From: Thermoanaerobaculia bacterium | GTDB lineage: Bacteria > Bacteroidota > Bacteroidia > Chitinophagales > Saprospiraceae | Assembly (NCBI GenBank): GCA_023151335.1 | Contig: JAKLJF010000157.1 | Span: 1 to 9,168, forward strand | DNA length: 9,168 bases | Direction: 5' to 3' | Shown here: positions 7,245 through 9,168 of the stretch, in pieces | Position numbering within the stretch: the stretch's first letter is position 1 | Layout: each line of letters opens with the position of its first letter | Notes under the pieces: generated by a model | Database searches by the model: none | The model's input: only the letters and a program-made list of their open reading frames with translations | What the model was told of the DNA's origin: nothing | Made by a program: the position numbers and the translations under genes

Positions 7245-7288
7245 AAGAATACCTAAACAATTCAACAGGTTGACGGGTTTTCAACCCA

Positions 7289-7335
7289 AATGACCAATGA
7301 CGAAATGACCAATGACGAAATGACGAAATGACCAA
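7289..7335. repeat. Short tandem repeat AATGACSA between nadE and yidD
   Basis: Two exact copies of a 15-bp unit, AATGACCAATGACGA (7289-7303 and 7304-7318), are followed by AATGACGA (7319-7326) and AATGACCAA (7327-7335). The basic motif is a 7-8-bp word AATGAC(C/G)A with alternating C and G. It lies in the leader or promoter region of nadE and upstream of yidD. No function is evident. Confidence 0.9.
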
Positions 7336-7363
7336 ATTCCCCGGGCGAAAGTAGTTGCTTTGT

Positions 7364-7371
7364 TACCTTTG
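7364..7371 (+). promoter_or_regulatory. Putative -7 promoter element immediately upstream of yidD
   Basis: The bases TACCTTTG match the TAnnTTTG consensus exactly and end only 4 nt before the yidD ATG at 7376. If used, transcription would begin at or within a few bases of the start codon, making a leaderless or nearly leaderless mRNA. No clear TTG is present at the -33 position. Confidence 0.45.
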
Positions 7372-7375
7372 ATGC

Positions 7376-7633
7376 ATGAAAAAATTGATCCGCAAACTTT
7401 TCACTTTACCCATCCGGGTATACCAGTGGACCTTGTCGCCGTTGCTGGGGCCCAGTAAATGCCGGTTCAAACCGACCTGCTCGCATTACGCGGTGGAGGC
7501 CATCGAGGAATGGGGTATTTTTAAAGGCACTTACCTGGCTGTCCGGCGCATCCTGCGTTGCCATCCCTGGGGCGGATTCGGATATGATCCGGTGCCGAAA
7601 CGGGATAAGCTCCCAAACGAAAAATCCGCGTAA
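7376..7633 (+). CDS. yidD: Membrane protein insertion efficiency factor YidD
   Basis: This 85-residue small protein has the complete YidD (DUF37) pattern: an amphipathic N-terminus (MKKLIRKLFTLPIRVYQWTLSPLLG), then C29-R-F-K-P-T-C35-S-H-Y-A, then EAIEEWG (41-47) and R61-C62-HPWGGFGYDPVP. It is a peripheral inner-membrane protein that helps YidC-dependent insertion of membrane proteins. Length is normal for the family. In many bacteria yidD lies beside rnpA and yidC; here it is instead directly followed, with no gap, by a PaaE-like oxidoreductase gene (TAA then ATG). The two are therefore almost certainly co-transcribed. Confidence 0.95.
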   Translation: MKKLIRKLFTLPIRVYQWTLSPLLGPSKCRFKPTCSHYAVEAIEEWGIFKGTYLAVRRILRCHPWGGFGYDPVPKRDKLPNEKSA

Positions 7634-8695
7634 ATGGAGCAACTCCGCCGCCTGCTGGTCGTAGAAAAGCGCCGGGAGACCCCTGATGCCATTACCCTGG
7701 TGCTGGCGCCGGAAGATGGCCAGCCTTATTCGTATCAACCCGGACAATATCTTTCGGTTGTACGCGAAATAAACGGTCGTGAAAAACGGCGGGCCTATTC
7801 CTTCAGTTCCTGCCCCGGCATCGATGAATACCCGGCAATTACCGTAAAAAGGATACCGAACGGAGAATTTTCCAACTGGTTGATGGAAAAAATAAATCCC
7901 GGCGACGTGTTGCTGACCGGCGCGCCGGCCGGTCGCTTCCTGCTGCCGGAAAAACCGCCCCGGCGACTGGTATACCTCGCCGCGGGCAGCGGTATTACGC
8001 CCGTTTTCAGTCATTTAAAAGCGTTGTTTTCTCCCGTCCCGCTATTGGCAGGCCACATGCCGGTTACGCTCCTGTATGCCAACCGCGACCGTTCGCACAC
8101 CATTTTTAAAAACAACATAGAACATTGGACCGCGGTTTTTCCGGAACGGTTTCGGTGCATCTGGTTGTTCACCCGCGACAAAGCAGCGCCGGATGCGCTG
8201 CACGGCCATTTGAACAACGCCCTTTTCGAATCCCTGTTGAAGCATATATCCGGCGGCCGGCCCTTTCGCACCGGAACCCATTTTTACCTTTGCGCGCCCA
8301 ATGCCCTGATGCGCATGGCGCGTATGACCCTGCGCGTGCTCGACGTGCCGGAAACAAACATCCATCAGGAGACCTTTGCGCCGGATACGCGACTGCCCAA
8401 ACGCCCGCTGGATACCTCCAAAACCCATCGGATCGTTGTCACTGATCGCGACGGCGAACGCACCGAGTTCCAAATCTACGCCGGTGAAACCATCCTTAAT
8501 GGCGCCTTGCGGCAAAACATCCGCCTGCCTTATACCTGCAAAAGCGGCGTCTGCCTCAGCTGCCTGGCCCGCTGCCGGAGCGGTGAAGTGGAACTGGATT
8601 TCGTGGAACAAACGAGAAGGGAAGGGCCGGGGGCACTTATCAATACCTGTGTAGGATACCCAGTGACCGGGGAAGTACAACTGGTCATTGAGTGA
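7634..8695 (+). CDS. PaaE-like FAD/NAD(P)H 2Fe-2S oxidoreductase
   Basis: This 353-residue protein has the three-part layout of ferredoxin-NADP reductase-type proteins with a C-terminal plant-type ferredoxin. An FAD-binding barrel lies at about 1-105, with the flavin motif R53-A-Y-S56. An NAD(P)-binding domain lies at about 110-240, with AAGSGITP (116-123) and YLCAPNALM (218-226; most relatives have CGP where this has CAP). The 2Fe-2S domain lies at about 262-353, with ligands C302, C307, C310 and C339 (C-x4-C-x2-C-x28-C). It would pass electrons from NAD(P)H to a partner oxygenase, desaturase or other acceptor. The fold matches phenylacetyl-CoA epoxidase reductase PaaE, but no paaABCD genes are nearby, so the partner is unknown. 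The start abuts the yidD stop. The last codons (GTC ATT GAG TGA) lie inside the left arm of the large inverted repeat. Confidence 0.9.
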   Translation: MEQLRRLLVVEKRRETPDAITLVLAPEDGQPYSYQPGQYLSVVREINGREKRRAYSFSSCPGIDEYPAITVKRIPNGEFSNWLMEKINPGDVLLTGAPAGRFLLPEKPPRRLVYLAAGSGITPVFSHLKALFSPVPLLAGHMPVTLLYANRDRSHTIFKNNIEHWTAVFPERFRCIWLFTRDKAAPDALHGHLNNALFESLLKHISGGRPFRTGTHFYLCAPNALMRMARMTLRVLDVPETNIHQETFAPDTRLPKRPLDTSKTHRIVVTDRDGERTEFQIYAGETILNGALRQNIRLPYTCKSGVCLSCLARCRSGEVELDFVEQTRREGPGALINTCVGYPVTGEVQLVIE

Positions 8696-8842
8696 TTGAG
8701 TGATTGAGTGATTGAGTGATTATTTCATACGCCGCCTACGGCGTCGCAATACCAACTCAACAGTATGATGATACGACGCCGTAGGCGGCGTATGAGATAA
8801 TCACTCAATCACTCAATCACTCAATCACTCAATCACTCAATG
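8686..8842. repeat. Large inverted repeat built of octamer arrays and a GC-rich core
   Basis: The left arm (8686-8746) reads CA, then four copies of TTGAGTGA, then TTATTTCA, then the 19-nt core TACGCCGCCTACGGCGTCG (8728-8746). The right arm (8774-8842) is its reverse complement, with one T/C difference (a G-T pair if folded) and one extra octamer, five copies instead of four. The spacer is 27 nt (8747-8773). Within each core, ACGCCG and CGGCGT (8729-8744, and again 8776-8791) form a 6-bp hairpin around a 4-nt loop, so the element can fold as one long stem or as two small hairpins. It fills the gap between two convergent genes. There is no ORF inside and no T-run after the stem. Confidence 0.95.
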
Positions 8843-8844
8843 TC

Positions 8845-9168
8845 TCACTCCCACCGCAGCGTCTCCACAATTTTATTCACGTCCTTTCGCATAAAAGCCA
8901 GCACCGGCGCCAGTGAGTCGGGCCGGGCCTGCGTGTTGAAATACAATGCGCCCCTGAGGAAATTTTCAGTAGAGTCGGTCAGGAAAAACTGGTAGGAAGA
9001 GGCTGCCGCGCCTTCGATGGCGAACACGATGCCGTGTACATGATCTGCTGGCCGGTGAATGGGAATTTCTTCGATAAAACTGGCCTTGATATTGTGCTTT
9101 TGCGCCATGGTAAAGGCGTCCTGCACCAACTCGTCGAACCGGGCGCGGCCGGTGATAGGGTAGTAGCT
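8845..9168 (-). CDS. gldD: Gliding motility lipoprotein GldD, C-terminal part (5' end outside window)
   Basis: The frame is open to the right edge, giving 107 residues of the C-terminus, beginning SYYPITGRARFDELVQD. It carries the pattern I know from GldD: KHNIKASFIEEIPI, then IEGAAASSYQFFLTDSTENF (written as AA-AS plus QF-LTDST), then LRGALYFNTQARPDSLAPV, and a terminal ETLRW. GldD is an outer-envelope lipoprotein needed for gliding and type IX secretion in Flavobacterium johnsoniae. The lipoprotein signal would be upstream of the window and cannot be checked. An internal TTG at 9129 is not the start. The stop (8845-8847) is 2 nt from the end of the inverted repeat. Together with the T9SS cargo gene this supports a T9SS-bearing Bacteroidota host. 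Confidence 0.82.
   Translation of the reverse strand, partial: SYYPITGRARFDELVQDAFTMAQKHNIKASFIEEIPIHRPADHVHGIVFAIEGAAASSYQFFLTDSTENFLRGALYFNTQARPDSLAPVLAFMRKDVNKIVETLRWE

Noticed and set aside
6429..7256. Long plus-strand open frame (275 codons) and another at 5766-6422 opposite nadE
   Set aside because: Both lie antisense to a clearly real nadE with all catalytic motifs. They are frames left open by its GC-biased codons and show no domain of their own.
7634..8695. Phenylacetate degradation gene cluster
   Set aside because: Only a PaaE-like reductase is present. No other paa gene is in the window, so the pathway cannot be claimed.
8686..8842. CRISPR array
   Set aside because: The repeats are contiguous octamers without spacers and are inverted between arms; no cas genes are present.

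Overview
The window is ordinary chromosome of a Bacteroidota species, most likely a member of the Saprospiraceae or a relative. Three things point there: a secreted protein with a type IX secretion (T9SS) C-terminal sorting domain, the end of a GldD-type gliding motility lipoprotein gene, and promoters of the Bacteroidota TAnnTTTG kind. A 480-residue helical repeat protein of a type I associate with Saprospiraceae-like genomes agrees. Shine-Dalgarno sequences are weak or absent.

Layout from left to right. Positions 1-81 hold a 9-bp tandem array just past the stop of a UbiA-type prenyltransferase gene (84-947, minus). A 164-bp divergent region with a good promoter follows, then a 1-Cys (Prx6-type) peroxiredoxin (1112-1744, plus). 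It converges on a secreted fibronectin-III/T9SS protein (1811-2959, minus) across a hairpin terminator. Next come the helical repeat protein (3062-4504, plus) and a cysteine-rich probable lipoprotein (4734-5498, plus). A strong terminator separates the latter from the convergent glutamine-dependent NAD+ synthetase nadE (5586-7244, minus). A 131-bp divergent region with a short tandem repeat leads to yidD (7376-7633, plus), which abuts with no gap a PaaE-like FAD/2Fe-2S oxidoreductase (7634-8695, plus). The window ends with the 3' part of gldD (8845 to the edge, minus).

Most genes are housekeeping: quinone prenylation, peroxide defence, NAD synthesis, membrane protein insertion and electron transfer. 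The envelope genes (T9SS cargo, lipoprotein, gldD) mark the surface and gliding lifestyle. I see no phage, CRISPR, transposase, tRNA or rRNA gene, and no multi-gene system that looks new.

The most unusual feature is non-coding. A near-perfect inverted repeat of about 157 bp (8686-8842) fills the gap between the convergent oxidoreductase and gldD genes. Each arm is a tandem array of the octamer TTGAGTGA (4 copies left, 5 right) joined to a GC-rich core that is itself a hairpin. The left arm supplies the last codons and stop of the oxidoreductase. The 9-bp array at the left edge begins 2 nt past the ubiA stop and may be one arm of a similar element cut by the window edge. This looks like a REP- or MITE-type intergenic element, possibly also acting as a bidirectional terminator, and is the best candidate here for something not yet described.
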